Counted from the stretch's first letter, positions 43,286 to 52,769 are shown. The stretch: 64,000 bases of DNA from Burkholderiales bacterium (GCA_016191525.1 JACPOK010000019.1:744001-808000); one strand, 5' to 3'. The notes: a model not told the origin generated them from the letters alone. Numbers and translations are program-made.

Positions 43286-44478
43286 TTTTCCGAAAGGAAC
43301 TGCCGCACCAGCGGCGCCAGGATGGCCACGATTTCATCGGCCTCGGCTTCGGTGAGGATCAGCGGGGGCACCAGCCGGATCACGTTGTCGGCCGTCACGC
43401 TGATCAGCAGGCCCGCCTCGGCGGCGCGCGCCGTGAGCACGCCGCAGGGCCGGGTCAGCTCCACGCCGATCATGAGGCCCTGGCCGCGGATTTCGCGCAC
43501 CCCGTCCAGGCCGCCGATCTCGCGGGCCAGCGCGCCCTTCAGGTGGGCGCCGACCAGCGCCGCGTTGTCCAGCAGGTTGTCCTCTTCGATGATGCGGATG
43601 GTTTCCACGCCGGCCCGCATGGCCAGCGGGTTGCCGCCGAAGGTGGTGCCATGGTTGCCCGGCTGGAAGATGTTGGCGGCCCTGGGGCCGGCCACCACCG
43701 CGCCAATCGGCACGCCCGAGCCAAGGCCCTTGGCCAGCGGCATCACGTCCGGCTTGATGCCGGCCCACTGGTGGGCGAACCACTTGCCGGTGCGGCCCAT
43801 GCCGCACTGCACCTCGTCGATCATCAGCAGCCAGTCTTTCTGGTCGCACAGCTCGCGCACCTGCTGCAGGTATTCGATGCGCATGGGGTTGACGCCGCCT
43901 TCGCCCTGGATGGTTTCGAAGAACACGGCCACCACGTTCGGGTTGCCTTCGGTCGCGGCCTTCAGCGCGGCGATGTCGTTCAGCGGCACGCGGATGAAGC
44001 CTTCGACCAGCGGGCCGAACCCTTTTTGCACCTTCTCGTTGCCCGTGGCCGACAGGGTGGCGATGCTGCGGCCGTGGAAGGCCTTTTCGTACACCACGAT
44101 CTCGGGCCGCTCGATCCCCTTGTCATGGCCGAACTTGCGCGCCAGCTTGATGGCGGCTTCGTTGGCCTCCAGCCCGGTGCAGCAGAAGAACACGTTGGTC
44201 AGGCCGGAGAGTTCCGCCAGCTTGGCCGCCAGTTTTTCCTGGTTGGGCACGTGGTAGTAGTTGGAGCTGTGGATGATCTTGCCGACCTGGTCGCGCAGGG
44301 CTTCAACCAGGCGCGGGTGGTTGTGGCCCAGCGTGTTCACGGCGATGCCGGCCAGCGCGTCCAGGTACTGCTTGCCGTTGACGTCCCACACTCGCACGCC
44401 CTGCCCATGCGACAGGGCGATGGGCACCCGGCCATAGGTGTTCATGGTGTGCGGCGAAGAGGCCTCTACAGCGGTCAT
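43282..44478 (-). CDS. argD: Acetylornithine aminotransferase
   Basis: ArgD is a class III PLP transaminase that converts N-acetylglutamate semialdehyde to acetylornithine (and may serve as DapC in lysine synthesis). The 398 residues have the PLP lysine in PLAKGLGSGVPIGA and DEVQCGMGRTG. The ATG at 44478 has GGAG seven bases upstream; the longer frame to 44505 is less likely. It heads argD-argF. Confidence 0.96.
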   Translation of the reverse strand: MTAVEASSPHTMNTYGRVPIALSHGQGVRVWDVNGKQYLDALAGIAVNTLGHNHPRLVEALRDQVGKIIHSSNYYHVPNQEKLAAKLAELSGLTNVFFCCTGLEANEAAIKLARKFGHDKGIERPEIVVYEKAFHGRSIATLSATGNEKVQKGFGPLVEGFIRVPLNDIAALKAATEGNPNVVAVFFETIQGEGGVNPMRIEYLQQVRELCDQKDWLLMIDEVQCGMGRTGKWFAHQWAGIKPDVMPLAKGLGSGVPIGAVVAGPRAANIFQPGNHGTTFGGNPLAMRAGVETIRIIEEDNLLDNAALVGAHLKGALAREIGGLDGVREIRGQGLMIGVELTRPCGVLTARAAEAGLLISVTADNVIRLVPPLILTEAEADEIVAILAPLVRQFLSEK

Positions 44479-44605
44479 TTCAAGCTCCAAAAGAAAGCGG
44501 CCCAACGAAAGTTGAGCCGTTGAGACGCGATTTTAGGCGCAGGAATTGCTGCGGTTGGTTGATGATTCCTCATCACAGCGATGCGCTCCGCGGCCGGAAG
44601 CCAAG

Positions 44606-44617
44606 TCTTATATAAGA
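44606..44617. promoter_or_regulatory. Second copy of the 12-bp palindrome TCTTATATAAGA
   Basis: It is identical to the predicted GntR operator at 20214-20225. Here too it directly abuts a -10-like box: TACAAT at 44618-44623, about 64 bases before the DUF3579 start. No good -35 is seen. Confidence 0.6.
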
Positions 44618-44686
44618 TACAATACTTGCTGCGCTGCAGCATGAGATGATCCTCACTCCACAGCGCCTCCCAACAGCCTCTACCCG

Positions 44687-45004
44687 ATGGTTTCCAGCAG
44701 CGCCAAAGAAGTCTTCATCCAGGGCATCACCCGGGACGGCAAGACGTTTCGCCCCAGCGACTGGGCCGAGCGGCTGGCCGGCGTGATGAGCTCGTTCCGC
44801 CCCGGCGGCGCCCAGCCCGGCAGCCACCTCAGCTATTCGCCCTGGTGCGTGCCCACGGTGGTCAACGGCGTCAAGTGCGTGATCGTCAACCGCGAGCTGC
44901 AGGGCATGGAGCCCATGGCCTGGGACTTCGTCATCAATTTCGCGCGCGACAACGACCTGCAGGTGGCCGAGGCCTGCCTGCTGCCCGACACCCCCAAAAC
45001 CTGA
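44687..45004 (+). CDS. DUF3579 family protein
   Basis: The 105 residues start MVSSSAKEVFIQGITRDGKT. The conserved blocks are FRPSDWAERLAGVMSSF, HLSYSPWCVPTVVNGVKCVI and ELQGMEPMAWDFVINFARDN, which match DUF3579, a Burkholderiales family usually found between argD/argF and rpsT, as here. The function is unknown. The promoter carries the palindrome also found at gntR/mdh, so control by that GntR protein is a specific prediction. It ends at a rho-independent terminator. Confidence 0.9.
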   Translation: MVSSSAKEVFIQGITRDGKTFRPSDWAERLAGVMSSFRPGGAQPGSHLSYSPWCVPTVVNGVKCVIVNRELQGMEPMAWDFVINFARDNDLQVAEACLLPDTPKT

Positions 45005-45017
45005 CAGGCAACAAAAA

Positions 45018-45046
45018 ACCGCCCGGAGGCGGTTGTTTGCTCTTTG
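45018..45046 (+). terminator. Terminator after the DUF3579 gene
   Basis: AACCGCC (45018-45024), CGG-type loop and GGCGGTT (45028-45034) form a short stem followed by a T-rich stretch (GTTTGCTCTTTG). Confidence 0.7.
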
Positions 45047-45071
45047 CTGGCAGCGCACCCGTTTCAAACGG

Positions 45072-45092
45072 CGCAGGCCGGGAAGGCCTGCG
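45072..45092 (-). terminator. Terminator after rpsT
   Basis: CGCAGGCC and GGCCTGCG are perfect 8-bp arms with a 5-nt loop, 18 bases after the rpsT stop. The T-run is weak. Confidence 0.55.
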
Positions 45093-45110
45093 GGCTGTTT
45101 GCCTGAAAGG

Positions 45111-45422
45111 TCAGGCGGCCTTGGGGGCGGCGATGGCCAGGGCTTTCACCTTGGCTGCCAGGCGGCTCTTGTCGCGAGCGGCCTTGTTCTTGTGGAAGAT
45201 TTCCTTGTCGGCAACCTTGTCCACGATGCTCTGGGCCTTGGCGAAGAGTTCGGTCGCCTTGGCCTTGTCGCCCGAAGCGACGGCCTTCTCGACGTTCTTC
45301 ACCGCGGTGCGGTATTTGGAGCGCAGGGACGTGTTGGCTGCGTTGAGCTTGACGTCCTGGCGTGCGCGTTTACGGCCCGACGCGAGGCGCGGGTTCTTTT
45401 TCTTGGGTTTGGCTGATGCCAT
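45111..45422 (-). CDS. rpsT: 30S ribosomal protein S20
   Basis: S20 binds 16S rRNA early in 30S assembly. The 103 residues are Lys/Ala/Arg-rich and helical, starting [20 protein letters not shown], with [20 protein letters not shown] and [20 protein letters not shown]. It is slightly longer than E. coli S20 (87) through an Ala-rich end. It is monocistronic, with terminators on its 3' side. Confidence 0.97.
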   Translation of the reverse strand: MASAKPKKKNPRLASGRKRARQDVKLNAANTSLRSKYRTAVKNVEKAVASGDKAKATELFAKAQSIVDKVADKEIFHKNKAARDKSRLAAKVKALAIAAPKAA

Positions 45423-45494
45423 GGTGATAGGTCCTTGTGTCTGAGGATGAAGCCAGCAAAGCCCTCAATTATAGCCCCTGCCGGCATTCCCGCT

Positions 45495-46289
45495 TCAGAG
45501 GGCCGTCCAGAACCGCTCCAGGTCGGAAAAGTTCACGATCACGCGCACGGCCTTGCCGTACACCTCGCGCGGGTCCAGGAAGCCCCAGATCCGTGAATCG
45601 GCCGAGTTGTCGCGGTTGTCGCCCATCATCAGGTAGCGCCCGGCGGGCACGGTGCAGCGCCAGGACTGCGCCGACACCACCTGGCAGGCCTGCGGCTCCC
45701 CGGCGGCCCAGGCCTGGGGCGGCACCATGGCGCCGGGCCGGTTGGCATCCAGCTTGATGATTCGCTCGCGCCCGGCGGCGGTTTCGTGAACGAACACCTG
45801 GCCGGTGTCCTCAGGCTTGGCCGGGTAGGCGGGATCCAGCGCCGCCTGGAAGGGCTGGCCGTTGAGGCTGACCACGCCGCGGTCGTAGGTGACCACGTCG
45901 CCCGGCAGGCCGACCAGGCGCTTGACGTACAGCGTGGACACATCCAGCGGGTAGCGGAACACCACCACGTCGCCGCGCTCGGGCTGGCCGGTTTCAATCG
46001 CGGTGTTGGTGAAGGGCAGGCGCGGCCCGTAGGCCAGCTTGTTGACCAGCAGATAGTCGCCCACCCGCAGTGTCGGCTCCATGGAGCCCGTTGGCACCTT
46101 CGGCCAGTCGGCCAGCGCCACCCGGCCGAAGAGGATGAGCGCGAACACGCCGAACAGCTCGGCGCCCCAGGTTACCCACAGCGGCTTGGCCGCCTGCGCC
46201 TTGCGGCGGCGCGCGAGCAGCCAGCACACGCCGGTGACGGCGGTGCCCATGCTGAGGTATTCGAGGATGCTGATGCCGATCTCGTTCAT
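45495..46289 (-). CDS. lepB: Signal peptidase I, paralogue next to murJ
   Basis: This enzyme cleaves signal peptides on the periplasmic side of the inner membrane. The 264 residues have two N-terminal membrane helices (about 8-27 and 43-60), the catalytic Ser69 in VPTGSMEPTLRVGD and the general base Lys123 in YVKRLVGLPGDVV. The MGDNRDNSADSR box is also present. The ATG at 46289 is used. The usual Burkholderiales lepB lies between lepA and rnc; this copy, beside murJ, is probably additional, so the symbol is by family only. The N-terminal part (MNEIGISILEYLSMGTAVTG) differs from standard LepB. Confidence 0.9.
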   Translation of the reverse strand: MNEIGISILEYLSMGTAVTGVCWLLARRRKAQAAKPLWVTWGAELFGVFALILFGRVALADWPKVPTGSMEPTLRVGDYLLVNKLAYGPRLPFTNTAIETGQPERGDVVVFRYPLDVSTLYVKRLVGLPGDVVTYDRGVVSLNGQPFQAALDPAYPAKPEDTGQVFVHETAAGRERIIKLDANRPGAMVPPQAWAAGEPQACQVVSAQSWRCTVPAGRYLMMGDNRDNSADSRIWGFLDPREVYGKAVRVIVNFSDLERFWTAL

Positions 46290-46349
46290 GGCGTTCTCCC
46301 GTAGGCAATGCCCAGCCACTATAAACTTCAGGCCGCATCGATTGCCTCA

Positions 46350-47915
46350 ATGAGCCTTTTCAAAGCCGCATCCACCGTTTCCCTCTGGACCCTGGCCTCC
46401 CGCGTCACCGGGCTGGTGCGCGAGCTGCTGATGGCCTCCACCTTCGGGGCCAATTCGCTGACGGATGCGTTCAACGTCGCATTCCGCATTCCCAACCTGT
46501 TTCGCAAGCTGTTCGGCGAGGGGGCCTTCAGCCAGGCCTTTGTGCCGGCGCTGGCGCATACCAGGGAGCGCGACGGGGAAGAGGTGACGCGCCGCCTGGT
46601 CGACAGCGTGGCCACGGTGCTGGCCTGGATCCTGCTGCTGACCTGCGGGCTGGGCGTAGCCGGCGCGCCGGTGCTGGTCTGGGCGTTGGCCAGCGGCTTC
46701 AAACAGGACCCGCACAGCTTCGAGGCAGCGGTGCTGATGACGCGCTTCATGTTCCCCTACATCGGCTTCATGTCGCTGGTGGCGCTGTCGGCGGGGGTGC
46801 TCAATACATGGCGGCGCTTCGCCGTGCCGGCGGCCACGCCGGTGCTGCTGAACGTCGCCATGATCGCCGCGGCCTGGCTGGGCGCGCCGTGGTTCAAGTC
46901 GATGGGCATCGAGCCGATCTACGCCATGGCGGGCGGCGTGATGCTGGGCGGCCTGCTGCAGCTGCTGGTGCAGATTCCCGCGCTGCACCGGCTGGGGCTG
47001 CTGCCGCGCATAGGCATCGCCTGGACGCGCATCCGTGATGCCTGGCGCGACCCCGGCGTGCGCGAGGTGGCGGCCATGATGGCGCCCGCGCTGCTGGGCG
47101 TCGGCGTGGCGCAGATCTCGCTGATGATCAACACGCAGATCGCCTCCTGGCTGGCGCCGGGCAGCGTGACCTGGCTGGGCTATGCCGACCGGCTGATGGA
47201 ATTCCCCACCGCCATGCTGGGCGTGGCGCTGGGCGTGGTGCTGATGCCGCAACTGGCCGGCGCGAGGGCCAGCAACGACAGCGAACGCTACTCGGCCATG
47301 CTGGACTGGGGCCTGCGCCTGGTGGTGTTGCTGGGCGTGCCCAGCTCGGTCGCGCTGCTGGCGTTCAACGAGCCGCTGGTGGCCACGCTGTTCCATTACG
47401 GCGCCTTCAAGGACAGCGACGTGCAGCAGGTGGCGCTGGCGCTGGCCGGCTACGGCGCCGGCCTGGTCGGGCTGGTGGCCATCAAGGTGCTGGCCCCCGG
47501 GTTTTACGCCAGCCAGGACATGAAGACGCCGGTGCGCATCGCCATCACCGTGCTGGTGCTCACGCAGCTGCTGAACATCGCGCTGGTGCCGCTGTTCCGG
47601 CACGCCGGCCTGGCGCTGTCGATCGGCCTGGGCGCGCTGATCAATGCGGGGCTGTTGCTGGCCGGCCTGCTGCGGCGCGGAAGCTACAAGCCGATGCCGG
47701 GCTGGGGCGTGTTCGCGCTGCAGGTGATTGCCGCCAGCGCGCTGCTGGCGGTGTTCCTGATGTGGGGTGCTTCCCACTTCGCCTGGACCGCCATGCGCGC
47801 CGAGGCGTGGAAGCGGGCCGGCCTGATGGCGCTGATGCTGGCTGGCTCCGGTGCCATTTATTTCATGGCGCTGGCAGCGGCGGGCGTGAAGCTGCGCCAG
47901 TTTGCAACGCGCTGA
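46350..47915 (+). CDS. murJ: Lipid II flippase MurJ
   Basis: MurJ moves lipid II across the inner membrane for peptidoglycan synthesis. The 521 residues are very hydrophobic (about 14 helices), with MSLFKAASTVSLWTLASRVT, VRELLMASTFGANSLTDAFN and FRIPNLFRKLFGEGAFSQAF, the classic MviN/MurJ start. The ATG at 46350 is chosen by homology; the frame upstream overlaps the divergent lepB promoter region. Confidence 0.96.
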   Translation: MSLFKAASTVSLWTLASRVTGLVRELLMASTFGANSLTDAFNVAFRIPNLFRKLFGEGAFSQAFVPALAHTRERDGEEVTRRLVDSVATVLAWILLLTCGLGVAGAPVLVWALASGFKQDPHSFEAAVLMTRFMFPYIGFMSLVALSAGVLNTWRRFAVPAATPVLLNVAMIAAAWLGAPWFKSMGIEPIYAMAGGVMLGGLLQLLVQIPALHRLGLLPRIGIAWTRIRDAWRDPGVREVAAMMAPALLGVGVAQISLMINTQIASWLAPGSVTWLGYADRLMEFPTAMLGVALGVVLMPQLAGARASNDSERYSAMLDWGLRLVVLLGVPSSVALLAFNEPLVATLFHYGAFKDSDVQQVALALAGYGAGLVGLVAIKVLAPGFYASQDMKTPVRIAITVLVLTQLLNIALVPLFRHAGLALSIGLGALINAGLLLAGLLRRGSYKPMPGWGVFALQVIAASALLAVFLMWGASHFAWTAMRAEAWKRAGLMALMLAGSGAIYFMALAAAGVKLRQFATR

Positions 47916-47972
47916 AGCAGGCGTTGCGCGGGCGCGCTTGACGGGCGGCGGCGGCTCCATTACAAAGAACTC

Positions 47973-48824
47973 ATGCGGCTGAACCTGAGCGCTCCGACAC
48001 CCCTCGAGTACTTCGGCTCGCTGGTGCAAAGCGATGACCATTTCCCGCTGCTGGAAGCCGCTGTCAGCGTGGCCCAGGACGAATACCCCGACCTCGATGT
48101 CCAGCAGGTTCTGGGCGACGTGGACCAGCTGCTGGCCCGGCTGAAGCGCCGCCTGCCGACCGACGCCGCCCCGCTGCAAAGGCTGCGCGCGCTCAACCAG
48201 TTCTTCTTTCGCGACCTGAGCTTCGGCGGCAACGTCAACGATTACTGCGACCCCGACAACAGCTACCTGAACGTGGTGCTGCGCACGCGGCGCGGCATCC
48301 AGATTTCGCTGGCCGTGCTGTGGATCGAGCTGGCCCAGGGCCTGGGGCTGCATGCGCGCGGCGTGTGCTTCCCGGGGCACTTCATGGTCAAGGTCAACCT
48401 GCCCAAGGGCCAGGTGGTGATCGACCCGTTCACGGGCCAGTCCCTCTCGCGCGAGGAACTGTCGGAGCGGCTGGAGCCCTACAAGCGGCGCAGCGGCCTG
48501 GTCGATGAATTCGAGGTGCCGCTGGGGCTGTACCTGCAGGCCGCGCCGCCGCGCGACATCATCGCGCGCGTATTGCGCAACCTGAAGGAAATCCACCGGG
48601 CCCAGGAAGACTGGCAGCGCCTGATCGCGGTGCAGGACCGGCTGGTGATCCTGTTGCCTGACGCCTGGGCCGAGTTCCGCGACCGGGGCCTGGCCCATGC
48701 CGAGCAGGGCCACAGCTCGCAGGCCGTGATGGACCTGGAAACCTATCTGGTGCATGCCCAGGATGCGCTGGACATCGACGCCATCGCCGACCGCGTGGCC
48801 GACCTGCGCCGCGCGCGGAACTAA
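47973..48824 (+). CDS. SirB1-family transglutaminase-like/TPR protein
   Basis: The 283 residues contain a transglutaminase-like core (LRALNQFFFRDLSFGGNVND, YLNVVLRTRRGIQISLAVLW, ARGVCFPGHFMVKV) in which the cysteine-protease triad looks only partly conserved. Helical TPR-like repeats follow from about 205 (IHRAQEDWQRLIAVQDRLVI). SirB1 proteins are widespread, often near prmC or lpxP, with no proven activity. It follows murJ by 57 bases and ends beside a family-type repeat. Confidence 0.85.
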   Translation: MRLNLSAPTPLEYFGSLVQSDDHFPLLEAAVSVAQDEYPDLDVQQVLGDVDQLLARLKRRLPTDAAPLQRLRALNQFFFRDLSFGGNVNDYCDPDNSYLNVVLRTRRGIQISLAVLWIELAQGLGLHARGVCFPGHFMVKVNLPKGQVVIDPFTGQSLSREELSERLEPYKRRSGLVDEFEVPLGLYLQAAPPRDIIARVLRNLKEIHRAQEDWQRLIAVQDRLVILLPDAWAEFRDRGLAHAEQGHSSQAVMDLETYLVHAQDALDIDAIADRVADLRRARN

Positions 48825-48825
48825 A

Positions 48826-48900
48826 TGGCCCCCACGCTCACTTCGTTCGCTGCCCCCCGAGGGGGCGTAGCCGCTTTGAGGCGGCTCGGCAGCGGCTAGG
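48826..48900. repeat. Second intergenic repeat type (GGCCCCCACGCTC...CCCCCCGAGGGGG)
   Basis: GGCCCCCACGCTCACTTCG, then GCTGCCCCCCGAGGGGGCG, then a GCCGC...GCGGC hairpin block. I recall this sequence type as an abundant Comamonadaceae intergenic repeat. It fills the gap between two convergent genes and can fold into two GC-rich hairpins, so it may act as a bidirectional terminator. It is the only copy seen in the window. Confidence 0.7.
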
Positions 48901-48906
48901 CCCTTT

Positions 48907-49761
48907 TCAGGCGCCCTGCTTCAGGAAGCGCGGAATCTGCTGCCCTTCGCGGGGCGCCACCACCTGCTTGAGCACGCGCTGGGCGGGTGCGGCAGTGCGC
49001 GTGGCGCTCGAAAGCACCGACAGGCGCGCACCGTGGATCAATGCGTCCTGAGCCGGCATCAGGCTGTTGGGCCGCGAGCTGCCCAGCCGCTCGGCGCCGG
49101 CTGGTGTGGGGTCGTTGGCGGCCTGCAGCGGCTGGAGCACCGGCTTCATCCATTCGAGGATGGGCGCCCACTGGGCCAGGTCGGCTTCCACTTGCGCCGG
49201 GGCCAGGTCAAAAATCGTCAAGCCGCGCTCCAGGCTGCGCACATAAAGCTGGGTCTCGCGCAGCACGCCCAGGAACGGCAAGCCCAGGCCATCGGACCAT
49301 TCGCGCAGCACCGCGCCGGCGCGGGTGCGGGCATCGATGCGCATGCCTACGGTAGCCAGACGGCAGCGGCCGCTGGCCACGCGGGGCAGGGCCATCAGCT
49401 CGGCATGGCAGGCAGCGGCGGACTCACGGTCAAAGACCGAATGGCACACCGGCATCACGATGGCGTCGGCGAACATCACCACGCGCGCCAGCTCGAAGCC
49501 GTGAATGCCACCTGGCGTGTCCAGCACCACGTGGGTGATGCCGCTCGGCACGCGAAGCACGTTTTTCTGGTCCAGCGCCCAGGGCGCGATCTGCGGCAAA
49601 GCAGGGTCGCGCCGCTTGAGCCAGGCCCGGCTCGACTGCTGGCGGTCCACATCGCCCAGCATCACCGAATGGCCCTGCCGCGCGCACCAGGCTGCCAGGT
49701 GCGCGGCCAGCGTGCTTTTGCCGCTGCCGCCCTTGCGGTTCACGACTGCGATCACAGGCAT
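48907..49761 (-). CDS. Stand-alone ParA/MinD-type ATPase
   Basis: The 284 residues begin MPVIAVVNRKGGSGKSTLAA, with the deviant Walker A motif (KGGSGKS with the signature lysine), VMLGDVDRQQSSRAW and the Walker B-like HVVLDTPGG. The last about 60 residues are a Gln/Ala/Arg-rich tail. No ParB or parS-like neighbour is visible, so this is not a standard chromosome partition locus. Orphan ParA proteins often position other cargo (pili, chemoreceptors, cellulose machinery). The cargo is unknown. Confidence 0.87.
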   Translation of the reverse strand: MPVIAVVNRKGGSGKSTLAAHLAAWCARQGHSVMLGDVDRQQSSRAWLKRRDPALPQIAPWALDQKNVLRVPSGITHVVLDTPGGIHGFELARVVMFADAIVMPVCHSVFDRESAAACHAELMALPRVASGRCRLATVGMRIDARTRAGAVLREWSDGLGLPFLGVLRETQLYVRSLERGLTIFDLAPAQVEADLAQWAPILEWMKPVLQPLQAANDPTPAGAERLGSSRPNSLMPAQDALIHGARLSVLSSATRTAAPAQRVLKQVVAPREGQQIPRFLKQGA

Positions 49762-49841
49762 GGGGTTCTTTCGGTTGATGGAACGGGAGATACAGTTTGG
49801 TACAAAAAGGCGTGGCCGTCCAGCCCGGCCCAGCAGCCGGT

Positions 49842-49858
49842 GCTAGAAATTTTGTAGC
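49842..49858 (+). repeat. Isolated 17-nt core of the dispersed repeat
   Basis: GCTAGAAATTTTGTAGC lies between the ParA start and the purM stop. It has the length and terminal GCTA/TAGC of the other cores but no adjacent GGCC-type arm, so it is a remnant or a chance match. Confidence 0.5.
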
Positions 49859-49898
49859 AAAGCAACGTGTGGCGGGGCCGCCCCACGGATGGGCAGGC

Positions 49899-50930
49899 TT
49901 AGCCGACGGTGACGGGCGCGCCCGTTCCGCGGGCGAAGATGGCACCGATTTCGTGCACCGTTTCGCCGGCCGAGCGCAGCGTGGCAGCCGTGGCCTCGGC
50001 ATGGGCCGCCTCCACCACCACCACCATGCCGATGCCGTTGTTGAAGGTGCGGTTCATCTCGAAGTCATCGATGCCTGCCGTTTTCTGCAGCCAGGCGAAC
50101 AGTTCGCTCTGGGGCCAGCTGCCCTTTTTCAGCTGGGCCGCCGTGCCTTCGGGCAGCACGCGCGGGATGTTTTCCAGCAGGCCGCCGCCCGTGATGTGGG
50201 CCAGTGCCTTGATGGGGTGTGCCGCCAGAGCGGCCAGCACGTTCTTGACGTACAGGCGCGTGGGTTCCATCACGGCGTCGCGGAACGGCTTGCCGTCCAG
50301 CGTGGCGGGCAGGGTGCCGGCCGCCCGCTCGATGCACTTGCGCACCAGCGAAAAGCCGTTGGAGTGCAGGCCGCTGGAAGCCAGGCCCAGCACCACGTCG
50401 CCGGGCTTCACGTCCTTGCCCGTGAGGATTTTCGATTTTTCGACCGCGCCTACCGCGAAGCCGGCCAGGTCGTATTCGCCGGCGGGGTACATGCCGGGCA
50501 TTTCCGCCGTTTCGCCGCCGATCAGCGCGCAGCCCGAAAGCTCGCAGCCGCGGGCGATACCGCCGATCACGGCGGCGGCGGTATCCACGTGCAGCTTGCC
50601 GCAGGCGAAGTAGTCCAGGAAAAACAGCGGCTCGGCGCCCTGCACCAGCACGTCGTTGACGCTCATGGCCACCAGGTCGATGCCCACGGTGTCGTGCATG
50701 TCCCATTCGAAGGCCAGCTTCAGCTTGGTGCCCACGCCGTCGGTGCCGCTCACCAGCACGGGTTCCCGGTAGCGCTTGGGCACCTCGAACAGCGCGCCAA
50801 AGCCGCCGATGCCGGCCAGCACGCCCTCGCGCATCGTCTTTTTGGCGAGCGGCTTGATGCGCTCGACCAGCGCGTCCCCCGCGTCGATGTCCACGCCGGC
50901 GTCTTTGTAGGAGAGAGGGGATTGGGTCAT
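49899..50930 (-). CDS. purM: Phosphoribosylformylglycinamidine cyclo-ligase (AIR synthetase)
   Basis: PurM closes the imidazole ring of AIR in purine synthesis, using ATP. The 343 residues have [40 protein letters not shown] and [17 protein letters not shown]. It is monocistronic here. It diverges from the AI-2E-type permease, with 94 bases between starts, which is probably a divergent promoter region. Confidence 0.97.
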   Translation of the reverse strand: MTQSPLSYKDAGVDIDAGDALVERIKPLAKKTMREGVLAGIGGFGALFEVPKRYREPVLVSGTDGVGTKLKLAFEWDMHDTVGIDLVAMSVNDVLVQGAEPLFFLDYFACGKLHVDTAAAVIGGIARGCELSGCALIGGETAEMPGMYPAGEYDLAGFAVGAVEKSKILTGKDVKPGDVVLGLASSGLHSNGFSLVRKCIERAAGTLPATLDGKPFRDAVMEPTRLYVKNVLAALAAHPIKALAHITGGGLLENIPRVLPEGTAAQLKKGSWPQSELFAWLQKTAGIDDFEMNRTFNNGIGMVVVVEAAHAEATAATLRSAGETVHEIGAIFARGTGAPVTVG

Positions 50931-51024
50931 GAAAGGTGTGGCTGAAGGAGGAGGCGGCGGGGCGGGCGGCTCGGCCCGATAGAATTTGCCAAGATTTTAA
51001 CGGCGGGCACCCCGGCCCTCCCGC

Positions 51025-52095
51025 ATGCAATTCACCTCCACCCAAAAACGCGCCGCCGCCTGGATCCTCATCGCCATCGTGGCCGTGCTGGCGCTGTGGC
51101 GGCTCGGGCCGGTGCTGACGCCGTTCGTGGTGGCCGCCGTGCTGGCCTACGCGCTGACGCCGCTGGTGGACCGGCTGGACGAGCTGGGCCGCGGCCGGCT
51201 GCCCCGCGTGGTGGCGGTGATCATCGTCGAGCTGCTGTTCATCCTGGCGCTGCTGTGCCTGTTCCTGCTGATCGTCCCGATCATGGCCAAGGAGCTGCCC
51301 CTGATGCGGGAGCAGCTGCCGGTGCTGTTCGACAAATTGGACTCGACCCTGGCGCCGTGGCTGGCCCAGTACGGCATCAAGGTGTCGCTGGACGTCGGCA
51401 GCCTCAAGGCGCTGGCACTCAAATACCTCAATGCCAACTACGAGGAGGCTTTTTCCTCCGTGCTGTCGTCCCTGAAGCTGGGCGGCAGCGTGGCCCTCAC
51501 CGTGATCGGCAACCTGGTGCTGATCCCGGTGGCGCTGTTCTATCTGTTGATGGACTGGGACCGCTTTGTCGCCAAGGCGCTGGAACTGGTGCCGCCGCGT
51601 GCCCGCGCCGGCGTGGACTCCTTCGCCGCAGAGGCCGACGCGGTGCTGGGCCAGTACCTGCGCGGCCAGCTGCTGGTGATGCTGACCATGGCGGTGTTCT
51701 ACAGCGTCGGCCTGGCCCTGTTCGGCCTGGACCTGGCGCTGCCCATCGGCTTTTTCACCGGCCTGGCCATGTTCGTGCCTTACCTGGGGTTTGGCATCGG
51801 CCTCATCCTGGCCACGCTGGCGGGGCTGCTGCAGTTCGCCTCTGCGAAGGCGCTGGTGATGGTGGCGGTGGTCTACGGCGTCGGCCAGATGGTGGAAGGC
51901 TTTTACTTCACGCCCCGTTTCGTAGGTGAGCGTATCGGCCTGCACCCGCTGGCGGTGATCTTCGCGTTGCTGGCGTTCGGCCAGCTGTTCGGCTTTGTCG
52001 GCGTGCTGGTGGCCCTGCCGGCCAGCGCCGTGCTGCTGGTGGGAATCCGCCGGCTGCGCAAGAGCTACATGGGCAGCAAGCTGTACCAGAACTGA
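51025..52095 (+). CDS. AI-2E transporter family (PerM/YdiK-type) permease
   Basis: The 356 residues have about eight membrane segments, starting MQFTSTQKRAAAWILIAIVA. The family motifs are LTPLVDRLDELGR, the second-half LGQYLRGQLLVML, FVPYLGFGIGLIL and VVYGVGQMVEGFYFTPRFVG. Despite the family name, most members are general or unknown permeases and not quorum-signal exporters. Its last base is the first base of hda, so the two are coupled. This permease-hda pair is common in Burkholderiales. Confidence 0.92.
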   Translation: MQFTSTQKRAAAWILIAIVAVLALWRLGPVLTPFVVAAVLAYALTPLVDRLDELGRGRLPRVVAVIIVELLFILALLCLFLLIVPIMAKELPLMREQLPVLFDKLDSTLAPWLAQYGIKVSLDVGSLKALALKYLNANYEEAFSSVLSSLKLGGSVALTVIGNLVLIPVALFYLLMDWDRFVAKALELVPPRARAGVDSFAAEADAVLGQYLRGQLLVMLTMAVFYSVGLALFGLDLALPIGFFTGLAMFVPYLGFGIGLILATLAGLLQFASAKALVMVAVVYGVGQMVEGFYFTPRFVGERIGLHPLAVIFALLAFGQLFGFVGVLVALPASAVLLVGIRRLRKSYMGSKLYQN

Positions 52096-52769
52096 TGAAG
52101 CAGATCGCCCTGGACATCGGGCTGGCCGCGGGGCCCACGCTTTCCAGCTTTTTCGCGGGCTCCAATGAGGCGGCCCTGCGCCACCTTCAGCTGTGGGCGG
52201 GCAGCCCCACGCGCTCGCCGGTGCCGACCTACTTGTGGGGCGCCAGCGGCAGCGGCAAGACCCACCTGCTCAAAGCCGTTGAGTCGTCGCTGCGCGAGCA
52301 GGGCGCCACCGCCGGCTGGCTGGACGCATCGGTGCTCGAGCCGCCGGCATTCAACGAATCGTGGGCGGTGGTTCTGCTCGATGACGTGCACCTGTACACC
52401 GCCGTGCAGCAGCACGCGGCTTTCAACTGGTTTGTCAACGCCCAGACCCACCAGCGTGGTGTGCTGGCCGCCGGCGGCCTGCCGCCTTCCCACCTGAAGC
52501 TGCGGGAAGACCTGCGCACCCGGCTGGGCTGGGGCCATGTGTTCGCGCTGCAGGTGCTGTCGGAGCCGGAGCGCCGGGCGGTGCTGCGCCAGCAGGCCGA
52601 CGCGCGCGGCGTGTTCCTGGGCGACGAGGTGATGGACTTCATGCTGACGCGCTTCTCGCGTGACCTCGGCAGCCTGGTGGCGCTGCTGGACCAGCTGGAC
52701 GGCTACGCCCTGCAGACCAAGCGCGCCATCACCATCCCGCTGATCAAGTCGATGCTGGAGAGCGAGTGA
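52095..52769 (+). CDS. hda: DnaA regulatory inactivator Hda
   Basis: Hda with the sliding clamp promotes hydrolysis of ATP bound to DnaA after initiation. The 224 residues have an AAA+ fold with the P-loop LWGASGSGKTHLLKA, Walker B AVVLLDDVHLY and the arginine-rich FSRDLGSLVALLDQLD. A clamp-binding motif is expected at the N-terminus (MKQIALDIG). It is preceded by the permease (1-base overlap) and followed by the HAD gene (4-base overlap). Confidence 0.93.
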   Translation: MKQIALDIGLAAGPTLSSFFAGSNEAALRHLQLWAGSPTRSPVPTYLWGASGSGKTHLLKAVESSLREQGATAGWLDASVLEPPAFNESWAVVLLDDVHLYTAVQQHAAFNWFVNAQTHQRGVLAAGGLPPSHLKLREDLRTRLGWGHVFALQVLSEPERRAVLRQQADARGVFLGDEVMDFMLTRFSRDLGSLVALLDQLDGYALQTKRAITIPLIKSMLESE

